Assembly: GCA_001780825.1 (NCBI GenBank)
Contig: MFIX01000090.1
Location: 1-19,137 of the forward strand
Length of the DNA stretch: 19,137 nucleotides
Source of the DNA: Candidatus Glassbacteria bacterium RIFCSPLOWO2_12_FULL_58_11
Lineage (GTDB): Bacteria > Gemmatimonadota > Glassbacteria > GWA2-58-10
Direction: 5' to 3'
Shown: positions 7,985 through 19,076 of the stretch, piece by piece
Layout of the letters: every line of letters starts with the position of its first letter
How positions within the stretch are numbered: position 1 is the stretch's first letter
The notes under the pieces: model-generated
Told to the model about the DNA's origin: nothing
Database searches by the model: none
Seen by the model: only the letters and a program-made list of their open reading frames with translations
Program-made: the position numbers and the translations under genes

Positions 7985-10409
7985 ATCCTATGCTCCGATA
8001 GCCCTTCACTCGTTTCTCGAACATTCTGGCAAGCATTGGAATTTCCATATCGGCATAGTCGTATATGATCGCTTTCTTCTTGTTTTCATGAAAGCGGTGC
8101 AGCCGACCGGAATACTGAACCAAGATTCCTTTCCAAGATACTGGCAGGGCAAGGAAAAGAGTGTCCAACCGGGCGTCATCGAATCCCTCACCCAAGAAAC
8201 GGCCGGTTGCCAAGATTAACCGCGGAGCGTTGTCAGGAAGAGTTTCAAGTTTTTCCAGTGCGGCCTTGAGCTGTTTCCTTCCCATGCCACCTTGAAAAGC
8301 AATCAGGTGGTCCACTTTATCGCTCAGTTCCTTGCGGAAATACTCCACATGTTCCCGCCGCTCGGTTAAAAGAACCGGAAACCGACCATTATTGAGGTTA
8401 ACCAGTATGTCATTTATGATCATTTTATTGCGCTGTTCATCGCGCATCAGAAAAGAGTAAATCTCGGCTATGGTGAGTGTTTTTTCATCTGTGTATTCTA
8501 CCGGTAGCCGGGAATACGTGTTTCGTACAATCAAAGAATGACCGAATGGCCGTTCTTTCGCTTGATCCTTTGAGCTGACCTTAAAGCGCACCGGCCCGCA
8601 GTTCATAAAAATTATCGGATGGTGACCGTCTTTTCGGGTGACCGTGGCCGAAAGTCCAGTGACATATCGCCCCTTGAATTCGCGGGAGATGGCCTCGAAG
8701 CTCGGAGCAGAAATGTGATGGCATTCGTCAATCACAAGATGTCCGTATTCCGCAACGAGATTATCCACTTCCCCCTTGCGATTAAGGCTTTGAATGATTG
8801 CTATATCAACCTTTCCGGTCTGTTTTCTCTTACCGCCGCCAATGATACCGATATCTTTTTTATCCAAGTCGAGATATTCTGTCAGCCTCGTTTGCCACTG
8901 CTGGAGCAGTTGCCGGCGATGGACCAGAATCAATGTATTGACCCCGCGCTTAGCAATAAGATATGTTGCTACGATGGTTTTCCCGAAAGCGGTGGCTGCG
9001 GCAAGAACGCCGGTGTCGTGCGCAAGCAAGGCTTGAGCCGCTTTCTGCTGTTCAGGGAAAAGATTCCCAGTGAATTCCACTTTAAGCGGCTCACCAGATA
9101 TTCTCTCATCACGGATATTCAGCTCGATTGCCAGGTCTTTGAACAATTCAACCAGATCGAGAAGGCATCCTCGCGGTAAAGCGATATGTTGAGGGAAATT
9201 TTCTGCGCAGGATATGATGCGAGGAGTGTTCCATACAGGCATCCGCGAATTTTGTTTCTGGTAAAAATCCGGATTCTGGAATGCAGCAATACGGATCAAA
9301 GCATTTCGCAAGGATGGAGAAAGAATTTTCTTATCGAGATAGACCTGGTTTGCATGCACTATTTCAATCTTTTGGGGAAATGGACCGGTGACTTTCAGTT
9401 CTTTTGAACGAGAAGGCTGGCTTTCCCAGGGCTTGTTGTTTTCTTCATCATCCACCGGCATCCTCACTCCGGTTACTCGCCCTTTTTCACTTGCGATTTG
9501 AGACTGCTTCTCGACTTGATTGCAACTCATTCTCCTGATGGATGACAGGAAATCCCATTGGTCTCCATAGGGATAGTTGTTTTCATCGAGAAACACTGTG
9601 TTACCGGCATCGCGAGATTTTTTCTGTAAAGGAAGAGCAATTAAGTTGCCCAAGCCTCCCTGGGGGAGCGTATCCTGATTGGGGAAAAACCTGTCGTAAG
9701 AATCAAGCCCGATATCCGGGCGTCGCTCCATAGTTTCAGTCAGAAGGTATGCTCCCATTTTGCGGGCATGAACACATGGAACCGGTTCCCCGAAAAAGAA
9801 CCATGCATGCGCGCCATTGCCTGAACGCGAACGCTCAATTGCTACCGGTATATCAAGTTCCGCACAGGTCTGGCGAAAAGCCAAGACATCTCCCTCCCAC
9901 GTGGCTTTGTCAAAATCCACCGCCAGAAACCAGCTCGTTTCATCAGTGAGCATCGGATATACTCCGATGACAAAGTCTTTATGTGACTTTTCATCCGGCT
10001 TACATCCTCTCAAATGCCACTCAATAACCTGATCGGTCAGCGGAACATATCGGCGGTGTTCGCAATCGGAGCATTTAATGCGAGGCTTGAGGCAAATTCC
10101 AGGTTGCCACTCGTTCTCGCATACTGGTTGATAACCACTCTTGCCGGTTTTCATGCTTTCGAAGCGGCGTGGGAAGACATCCTGTCTGCCGCGAAACAGA
10201 GACCGGAAAAGGGCAATTTTCTCGTGTGATTTCGAATGGTTGTTGACGGCGAAGGATGATTGATCTGGAGTGGTTTGAATAACGGCTGGTGGTTTATTAT
10301 TTTCTGTCGACGCAATTCTGGCTATTTCGCTTAAAATCCTTTCCCTCTGGGCCTCTACGTTGGCGAGTTCAGTTCGAAGCTCTCGAATCCTATCATCGTC
10401 CAGACTCAT
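7938..10409 (-). CDS. TOTE conflict system-type protein: AEP primase-like domain fused to SF2 (XPB/UvsW-like) helicase
   Basis: The product is 823 residues from the ATG at 10409, which lies one base past the stop of the preceding gene (TAGcATG). A GTG 63 bases earlier is less likely because it would start inside that gene. Order of parts: coiled coil at about 4-33; a four-cysteine cluster C97, C106, C113, C116; an archaeo-eukaryotic primase-like domain at about 65-300 with the acidic pair in VDFD (D165, D167), the SGNGAH motif (H201) and the conserved block GLDSYDRFFPNQD; a variable linker; then an SF2 helicase from about 445. Helicase motifs are Walker A TAFGKT (473-478), DECHH (561-565), SAT (587-589) and QYSGRLHR near the C-terminus. 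The primase block matches the family annotated as the TOTE conflict system primase domain, predicted to act in anti-invader defence. All key residues are present, so the enzyme looks active. Confidence 0.9.
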   Translation of the reverse strand: MSLDDDRIRELRTELANVEAQRERILSEIARIASTENNKPPAVIQTTPDQSSFAVNNHSKSHEKIALFRSLFRGRQDVFPRRFESMKTGKSGYQPVCENEWQPGICLKPRIKCSDCEHRRYVPLTDQVIEWHLRGCKPDEKSHKDFVIGVYPMLTDETSWFLAVDFDKATWEGDVLAFRQTCAELDIPVAIERSRSGNGAHAWFFFGEPVPCVHARKMGAYLLTETMERRPDIGLDSYDRFFPNQDTLPQGGLGNLIALPLQKKSRDAGNTVFLDENNYPYGDQWDFLSSIRRMSCNQVEKQSQIASEKGRVTGVRMPVDDEENNKPWESQPSRSKELKVTGPFPQKIEIVHANQVYLDKKILSPSLRNALIRIAAFQNPDFYQKQNSRMPVWNTPRIISCAENFPQHIALPRGCLLDLVELFKDLAIELNIRDERISGEPLKVEFTGNLFPEQQKAAQALLAHDTGVLAAATAFGKTIVATYLIAKRGVNTLILVHRRQLLQQWQTRLTEYLDLDKKDIGIIGGGKRKQTGKVDIAIIQSLNRKGEVDNLVAEYGHLVIDECHHISAPSFEAISREFKGRYVTGLSATVTRKDGHHPIIFMNCGPVRFKVSSKDQAKERPFGHSLIVRNTYSRLPVEYTDEKTLTIAEIYSFLMRDEQRNKMIINDILVNLNNGRFPVLLTERREHVEYFRKELSDKVDHLIAFQGGMGRKQLKAALEKLETLPDNAPRLILATGRFLGEGFDDARLDTLFLALPVSWKGILVQYSGRLHRFHENKKKAIIYDYADMEIPMLARMFEKRVKGYRSIGYEIEEKRYAEREKVI

Positions 10410-10410
10410 G

Positions 10411-11331
10411 CTATCTGTCCGTTTTCTTCCAAGGACCTGCCGGAGACCAGTACAAATCTGGAAAGCTATCACCGGTCAATGCACCGAGGGGTGTTTCAAA
10501 AAAAGCCCGCAATTTGACTAAAACATCGTCCAGTTCTAGAACCGGCTGCCCAGGGACTGCACGCTCTATAAATGCCTTCCAATGGGTTCGTTTTGCTGAA
10601 TCTGCCGCAGCAAACTCTTCTCCAAGCCCTGATGGAAGATTTTCAGGCAGCTTTCGTCCCCGCCTGATCAGTGTAGCCCTGATTGCTTCAGTCAAGGTCT
10701 GGGAGCTGAATTCAAAATTGCAGACAAGCGCCCACAGGTCATAATAGTCTTTCATCCGGCTGTTTCTCAATCCCAGTACAATAATGGCATCCAGTTTTTC
10801 GGCAATGACTGATTCCCGCGAGTAAACACGGATTCTCGGTGCAGGATAATCCAGAAGAGTCGGGAAAATCTGCTCGGTCGGTTCCGGAACTATCACGTCT
10901 CCAACCCCAACATCCACCTGCATGGCCAGCCGGGTATTACCAATGTTTCCGCGAATCTTTATGCACTGCCCCTGGTAGATTTCTCCCTCCCGGATTTCTT
11001 CCACCTTTATCGAATCTGCTTGGAATACAACCCCATCATCAACTGTATTTACCTGGCAAACCTCCCGAAAAATATCAGACAACACCCGCTGATCAATTTC
11101 ACCGAACCCGAGCAGGTCAATGTCTCTGGTAGGCCGGTAATCCTGATTCATCCAGAGCATGAAAAGCATTGCGCCTTTCAGGGCAAACCGGTCGGCATGC
11201 CTGGTCAGTGACAGTCGATAAAGCAGACGCTCTATACCGTACCGGGTCAGAACGAGGTTGTAATCCTCACGATTCTTCCTTGAAAGATTCAACAGCCGGT
11301 CGAGCACTGACTGCACCACAGCTTTACTCAA
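10411..11331 (-). CDS. abiEii: AbiEii-family nucleotidyltransferase toxin (type IV toxin-antitoxin)
   Basis: The product is about 306 residues. I place the start at TTG 11331, which overlaps the antitoxin stop as TTGA and has GGAGG 8 bases upstream. The ATG at 11376 would lie inside the antitoxin gene and add 15 residues unlike the family N-terminus. Family features are visible: FALKGAMLF (K52), the metal-binding TRDIDLLGF (D70, D72), third acidic residue in QVDVGVGD (D140), then IAEKLDAI (E178, K179) and MKDYYDLWAL (K194, D195). In this DNA polymerase beta-like family the toxin transfers nucleotides; related MenT proteins modify tRNA acceptor ends and stop translation. The AbiEi-like protein encoded just upstream should be its antitoxin. 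It is followed after one base by the primase-helicase gene, so the toxin and helicase should be co-produced. Confidence 0.9.
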   Translation of the reverse strand: MSKAVVQSVLDRLLNLSRKNREDYNLVLTRYGIERLLYRLSLTRHADRFALKGAMLFMLWMNQDYRPTRDIDLLGFGEIDQRVLSDIFREVCQVNTVDDGVVFQADSIKVEEIREGEIYQGQCIKIRGNIGNTRLAMQVDVGVGDVIVPEPTEQIFPTLLDYPAPRIRVYSRESVIAEKLDAIIVLGLRNSRMKDYYDLWALVCNFEFSSQTLTEAIRATLIRRGRKLPENLPSGLGEEFAAADSAKRTHWKAFIERAVPGQPVLELDDVLVKLRAFFETPLGALTGDSFPDLYWSPAGPWKKTDR

Positions 11332-11930
11332 AGCATCGCCTCCATGTAAGGCTTCATTACCTGTTCCACCCGGCACACTCGCCCGAACGAGACCAGATCA
11401 TTGATTGCCGCTTTCTTTTGGCGCAGGCAGTCCCGCAGAGCTTCGATCGCCACATCGAGGCCGACTTTGCTTCGGTATTTGAAACAATCCGCCACGGTCT
11501 TGGCTGGACTAAAAACCCGGATATCCACCCCGTCTATATTGTGGATTTCAATTCCCTGGGATAGTGAGGAAGCAGAGTAACGCACCACACGAATTTGCAC
11601 CGTATCGATATTGGGCTTACGCGCCTTATGTCCAATCGCTAGCCATACCTGGAACGGGGTTTGAGTAGTAAGTCCGTGATATTGAAGCGCCGATAGAAGG
11701 CAAATTACCGCTGAGGGCGCGTACTTGCACACCTCGGCGAAGCTGCGGTATTCATTCTGCATCGCTTTAGGAAGACAATACACGCCACGCCCAACCCTAT
11801 TCAGTAGTCCGCGCTTGAGTGCAACACCGAGGTATTGGCGTGAGAGGCCGATTTCAGCCAGGTCGCGAGACCTGAGAAATCCTTTTTTCCGTGCCAGCCG
11901 CACGATTTGTTTTATTGGTGAAAGTTCCAT
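11328..11930 (-). CDS. abiEi: AbiEi-family antitoxin and transcriptional autorepressor
   Basis: The product is 200 residues, the first gene of the island operon. The N-terminus is a winged-helix DNA-binding domain (IKQIVRLARKKGFLRSRDLA, then GLSRQYLGVALKRGLLNRV, then the wing GRGVYCLP). The C-terminal antitoxin domain follows, with the family blocks AVICLLSALQYHGLT, PFQVWLAIG, and FSPAKTVADCFKYRSKVGLD. In characterised AbiE systems this protein both neutralises AbiEii and binds inverted repeats in its own promoter. An 18-bp perfect inverted repeat is present exactly there (11937-11984). The ATG at 11930 lies only five bases after the -10 hexamer and has no Shine-Dalgarno sequence, so the mRNA is probably leaderless. 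The stop overlaps the toxin start. Confidence 0.9.
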   Translation of the reverse strand: MELSPIKQIVRLARKKGFLRSRDLAEIGLSRQYLGVALKRGLLNRVGRGVYCLPKAMQNEYRSFAEVCKYAPSAVICLLSALQYHGLTTQTPFQVWLAIGHKARKPNIDTVQIRVVRYSASSLSQGIEIHNIDGVDIRVFSPAKTVADCFKYRSKVGLDVAIEALRDCLRQKKAAINDLVSFGRVCRVEQVMKPYMEAML

Positions 11931-11935
11931 AGTTG

Positions 11936-11965
11936 ATTATACATAATGTCGGCAGTTATTGTCAA
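11936..11965 (-). promoter_or_regulatory. Promoter of the island operon
   Basis: On the minus strand a consensus TTGACA (-35, at 11960-11965) and a consensus TATAAT (-10, at 11936-11941) are separated by 18 bases. The expected transcription start, about seven bases past the -10, coincides with the AbiEi ATG at 11928-11930. No other promoter of similar quality is seen inside the operon. Confidence 0.85.
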
Positions 11966-11984
11966 GTGCCGACATTATGTATAA
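11937..11984. promoter_or_regulatory. Inverted-repeat operator over the AbiE promoter
   Basis: Two 18-base arms (11937-11954 and 11967-11984) are perfect reverse complements, separated by 12 bases. The -10 lies in the outer part of one arm, and the -35 lies in the central spacer. Binding of a dimeric winged-helix repressor here would block RNA polymerase. This matches the paired inverted repeats known to be bound by AbiEi. Confidence 0.88.
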
Positions 11985-11997
11985 CAGAGGAAACTTT

Positions 11998-12046
11998 TGG
12001 CACAAACTGACACAAAAAAGAGGTTGAACGCCGGTCTTTTGTGTCA
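11998..12046. repeat. Island-end repeat, right copy
   Basis: Its first 17 bases (TGGCACAAACTGACACA) are identical to the left copy. It then carries a 7-base insertion relative to the left copy, and its last 24 bases match the left copy at about 21 positions. It contains a perfect 10-bp inverted repeat, TGACACAAAA (12008-12017) and TTTTGTGTCA (12037-12046). The centre reads GGTTGAACGCCGGTCT, close to the D-arm/anticodon-stem part of tRNA-Asp (GGTTAGAACGCCGGCCT). It sits between the operon promoter and the degenerate tRNA copy. Confidence 0.75.
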
Positions 12047-12073
12047 GCCAAACGAGCAAAACCTTGTTATACA

Positions 12074-12150
12074 TGGAAAAGCCGACAAGACCTAGTCTCG
12101 CGACCTTCGGCTTGTAGCGCCGGCGTTCTCATTTGGTTGAAAGCGAGAAC
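12074..12150 (-). pseudogene. Degenerate tRNA-Asp copy (probable old attachment site)
   Basis: It aligns without gaps to the intact tRNA-Asp 204 bases further on. From the CCA end through the anticodon stem about three quarters of positions agree, including CTCGCGACC, CGGCTTG and CGGCGTTCT. The 5' D-arm and acceptor portion has decayed. The acceptor stem no longer pairs, the anticodon GTC is changed and U33 is lost, so it cannot be a working tRNA. It is best explained as a relic attachment site of an earlier or tandem integration. Confidence 0.75.
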
Positions 12151-12242
12151 AATAATTACATAGGCTCTTATTCTTCAAGTAGTTACGCGTTACGAATAAG
12201 ATTTGTAAACTCCTCTTCAATCATTTGTGGTTCCAAACACAA

Positions 12243-12272
12243 AAAGGACTCGTAACTTATTACGAGTCCTTT
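12243..12272 (-). terminator. Rho-independent terminator of tRNA-Asp
   Basis: A perfect 13-bp stem (12243-12255 with 12260-12272) with a 4-base loop begins 5 bases beyond the tRNA CCA. On the minus strand it ends in a T-tract. It lies on the island side, so the island apparently brought its own terminator along with the tRNA 3' end. Confidence 0.85.
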
Positions 12273-12276
12273 AGTT

Positions 12277-12326
12277 ATGGCGGGGCCGACGAGACTTGAA
12301 CTCGCGACCTCCGGCTTGACAGGCCG
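12277..12326. repeat. attR-like direct repeat within the intact tRNA-Asp
   Basis: Fifty bases identical to 5767-5816, forming the 3' half of the functional tRNA gene. Perfect identity suggests recent integration or selection on this copy only for a short time. Confidence 0.92.
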
Positions 12327-12354
12327 GCGTTCTAACCAGCTGAACTACGACCCC
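12278..12354 (-). tRNA. tRNA-Asp (anticodon GTC)
   Basis: A 77-base gene with encoded CCA. The acceptor stem GGGGTCG pairs fully with CGGCCCC, with one G-U pair. The anticodon loop is CTGTCAA with GTC at 12318-12320; the anticodon stem CCGGC/GCCGG and the T arm (GTTCAAGTC) are canonical. The island inserted at its 3' end but restored the sequence. The gene has its own promoter and terminator. Confidence 0.97.
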
Positions 12355-12384
12355 GCGTAATTTTCGGAACACAATGCAGGATTA

Positions 12385-12412
12385 AATCTAACAGTTTACG
12401 ATTTTTTGTCAA
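12385..12412 (-). promoter_or_regulatory. Promoter of tRNA-Asp
   Basis: On the minus strand TTGACA at 12407-12412 and TAGATT at 12385-12390 are spaced by 16 bases. Transcription would start about 24 bases before the mature tRNA 5' end. It lies between the gltD stop and the tRNA. Confidence 0.65.
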
Positions 12413-12483
12413 TATCTATAATATCGGAATGCCTTTGCAATGCGGATTTGACGGGCATATCAAGCCGCGCACTGGCCGGTGTT

Positions 12484-13906
12484 TCAGGAGAGAATTGTCG
12501 CGCCCATCAGGAACTTGTCGATACCGCGGGCGGCCTGACGGCCCTGGTAAATTGCATGGACCACCAGCGAAGCGCCCCTGACCATGTCTCCGGCGCTGAA
12601 CACATTGTGGCCGCTGCTCAAATGGTTCTTATCCACCAGCACGTTTCCCCGCTTGTCCAGAACCAGCCCCAGTTCCTTAAGCATACCCTCGTGCACCGGA
12701 TGGATAAAGCCCATCGCCAGCAGCACTAAATCAGCCTCCAGTTCAAATTCGCTGCCGGGTTTCTCGACAAACCGGCCATTGGAATGGTCCAGGTCCACTT
12801 CCATGCCGTGCAACTTTTTTACTTTTCCATCCTTGCCGCTCAAGGAGGTAGTCATTACCGACCAACGGCGGGTACAGCCCTCCTCGTGGGAGCTGCTGGT
12901 CCGCAATATTATCGGCCACAGTGGCCAGGGAGTATCCGGGTTTGCGCTCTCCGGCGGTTTGGGCAAAATCTCGAGCTGGTGAATTTCACGAGCGCCCTGA
13001 CGGTTCGCGGTACCGATACAGTCCGAGCCGGTATCACCGCCGCCGATAACCACCACCCGTTTGCCCTCGGCATGAATTGCCTGATCCGCGGGGATGTGCT
13101 CGCCGGCTACCCTGCGATTACGCTGTTCCAGATACTCCATCGCCAGATGCACCCCGGCAAGCTCGCGGCCTGGTACGGGCAGCTCGCGCGGCTGCATCGC
13201 GCCTCCGGCCAGGCAAACCGCATCGAACTGGCGCGCCAGGTAACTGGCCGATACATCGCCGCCGACCCGAACCCGAGTTTGAAATTCAATCCCCTCGGCC
13301 TCGAGCTGACGCAGGCGGCGATCAACCACGCCCTTGTCTAGCTTGAAATCCGGGATCCCATAGCGCAGCAAACCTCCGATCCGGTCGTTCTGCTCGAAGA
13401 CCACCACCCGGTGCCCCACGCGCCTCAATTGTTGAGCGCAGGCCAGACCGGCCGGTCCGCTGCCCACTATCGCCACCGATTTACCGGTGCTCTGCCTCGG
13501 AGGATGCGGCTTAACCCAGCCCTCCTCGAATCCCTTTTCGATTATCTGCAGCTCGATCTGCTTGATCGAGACCGGGTTATCGTGAATCGCCACCACGCAG
13601 GCGGGCTCGCAGGGGGCCGGACAGGCCCGGCCGGTAAACTCGGGGAAGTTGTTGGTACTGTGCAGGACTTCCAGCGCTTCACGCCAACGGTTACGGTAAA
13701 TGAGGTCGTTGAACTCGGGAATGAGATTCTCCACCGGACAACCCTTTCCCTGGCAGAATGGAATGCCGCAATCCATGCAGCGCGCAGCCTGAGTGCGGAG
13801 AGTCTCTTCCGGAAGCAGTGGATAAATTTCCTTATGGTCCTTGAGCCTTTGTTCGACAGGCCGGCCGTGAGGCTCCTCTCTCTTGTATTCCAGAAAACCG
13901 GTCGGT

Positions 13907-13914
<8 letters not shown>
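12484..13914 (-). CDS. gltD: Glutamate synthase, small (beta) subunit
   Basis: The product is 476 residues, normal for GltD. It passes electrons from NADPH through FAD and iron-sulfur clusters to the large subunit for glutamate synthesis in the cytoplasm. The N-terminal cluster region has C46, C49, C54, C59 and C98, C102, C106. The FAD site is VAIVGSGPAGLACAQ (148-161) and the NADPH site is VVVIGGGDTGSD further on. The C-terminus has the FAD-closing ELEADLVLLAMGF and NVFSAGDMVRGASLVVHAI motifs. The ATG at 13914 follows GGAGG by 7 bases and overlaps the end of gltB by 8 bases (ATGGGTAA). An upstream start at 13944 would be buried in gltB. No clear terminator separates it from the tRNA downstream. 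Confidence 0.96.
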
Positions 13915-18457
<4,543 letters not shown>

Positions 18458-18838
18458 GCCGACTCCACTTCTTGAATGAAGTTGACCGTTTATTTATTTC
18501 AGCCGGTACACCCTATAGAACTGAGTTCAGCATCTTCAGGCAGATTATAATCCAGGGCCGCACTTTTGTGCCAAATCCCAATTCGAGACAACTGAAAATC
18601 TGCTTTCAATCAAGCGAAAAACCGCATAATTTCTTGAAACATATAAAGATAACTAAAATCATCATTTATAGCAAGAAATTTTTAACCAGCCGTAAATCTT
18701 CTCGGGAATCGAAAAATCCCGGCCGGAAACACCTCTGAGACTGCGCTGCGGAATCTCCGGACAAACAGATTCTCTCTAAAGCCTTTTTACAAGACGCTGC
18801 TGGAGAATTTCCAAGGAGTATTAGCGGTCTCGGAAGTT
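18458..18838. other. Upstream region of gltBD, no gene seen
   Basis: AT-rich sequence between gltB and the GC-rich structure. An 88-codon plus-strand frame (18472-18738) is Lys/Ser/Ile-rich, antisense to the leader and has no family resemblance, so I do not call it. The stretch holds the probable gltB promoter and an untranslated leader of about 80 bases. Confidence 0.5.
18544..18572 (-). promoter_or_regulatory. Candidate gltB promoter
   Basis: On the minus strand a consensus TATAAT lies at 18544-18549, with GGCACA 17 bases upstream as a weak -35. The overlapping TTGGCACAAAAGTGCGGC resembles a sigma-54 element (TGGCAC...GC), which would suit a nitrogen-assimilation operon. However, its GG to GC spacing is one base short of the usual 10, so sigma-70 is favoured. 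Confidence 0.45.
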
Positions 18839-18926
18839 GGGGGCGGCGCGCGCATAAAATATGCGCGCGGGTCCGGCGGCTTCGCCGGCGGCCCCGCCTG
18901 CGCAGCCTTGCGCAGGCGCCGCCCCC
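18839..18926. repeat. GC-rich multi-hairpin (cloverleaf-like) structure
   Basis: An outer perfect 11-bp stem (18839-18849 with 18916-18926) encloses three hairpins: a 10-bp stem with AAA loop (18847-18856 with 18860-18869), a 6-bp GCTT-looped stem (18873-18878 with 18883-18888), and a 9-bp stem (18896-18904 with 18909-18917). The inner stems share a few bases with the outer one, so forms compete. It may be an intergenic repeat unit or a structured RNA. It does not code for protein. Confidence 0.7.
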
Positions 18927-18962
18927 CGAGCCCGGGGCAAAGAAAAAGCCCGCACAGACAAA

Positions 18963-19006
18963 AGTCCGGCCGGCTTGGAAATCAATTCAAGGAACCCGGC
19001 CGGACT
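18963..19006 (-). terminator. Terminator after the dockerin-tailed gene
   Basis: A perfect 11-bp stem (18963-18973 with 18996-19006) has a 22-base loop that can pair further (CTTG with CAAG). On the minus strand it is followed by TTTTGTCTG. It lies 70 bases past the stop of the partial gene at the window end. Confidence 0.65.
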
Positions 19007-19076
19007 ATAGCTGTCCGGAACTTATTAACAGTCGTCTCGAAAGTCGTGCCGCCGGTATTGTCCTTTTAGGAGTGGA

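Larger units (their letters stand above)
5767..12326. mobile_element. Genomic island integrated at tRNA-Asp, carrying an AbiE / TOTE primase-helicase / SWIM operon
   Basis: The island is about 6.5 kb and is delimited by the 50-bp perfect direct repeat. It lies on the 3' side of the intact minus-strand tRNA gene, which is the geometry left by tRNA-targeting integration. Its genes are visibly AT-richer than gltBD and the beta-helix gene on either side. It contains one four-gene minus-strand operon, a repeat pair near both ends (5944-5985 and 11998-12046) and a degenerate tRNA-Asp copy (12074-12150). No integrase, transposase or conjugation gene is visible, so it is either mobilised in trans or has lost its recombinase. 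Confidence 0.85.

Noticed and set aside
10410..10472. GTG start extending the primase-helicase by 21 residues
   Set aside because: It would begin inside the toxin gene, while the ATG at 10409 follows the toxin stop by one base and gives the normal coiled-coil N-terminus.
18472..18738. 88-codon plus-strand frame upstream of gltB
   Set aside because: Low-complexity Lys/Ser/Ile composition in the AT-rich leader, no ribosome site or family resemblance.
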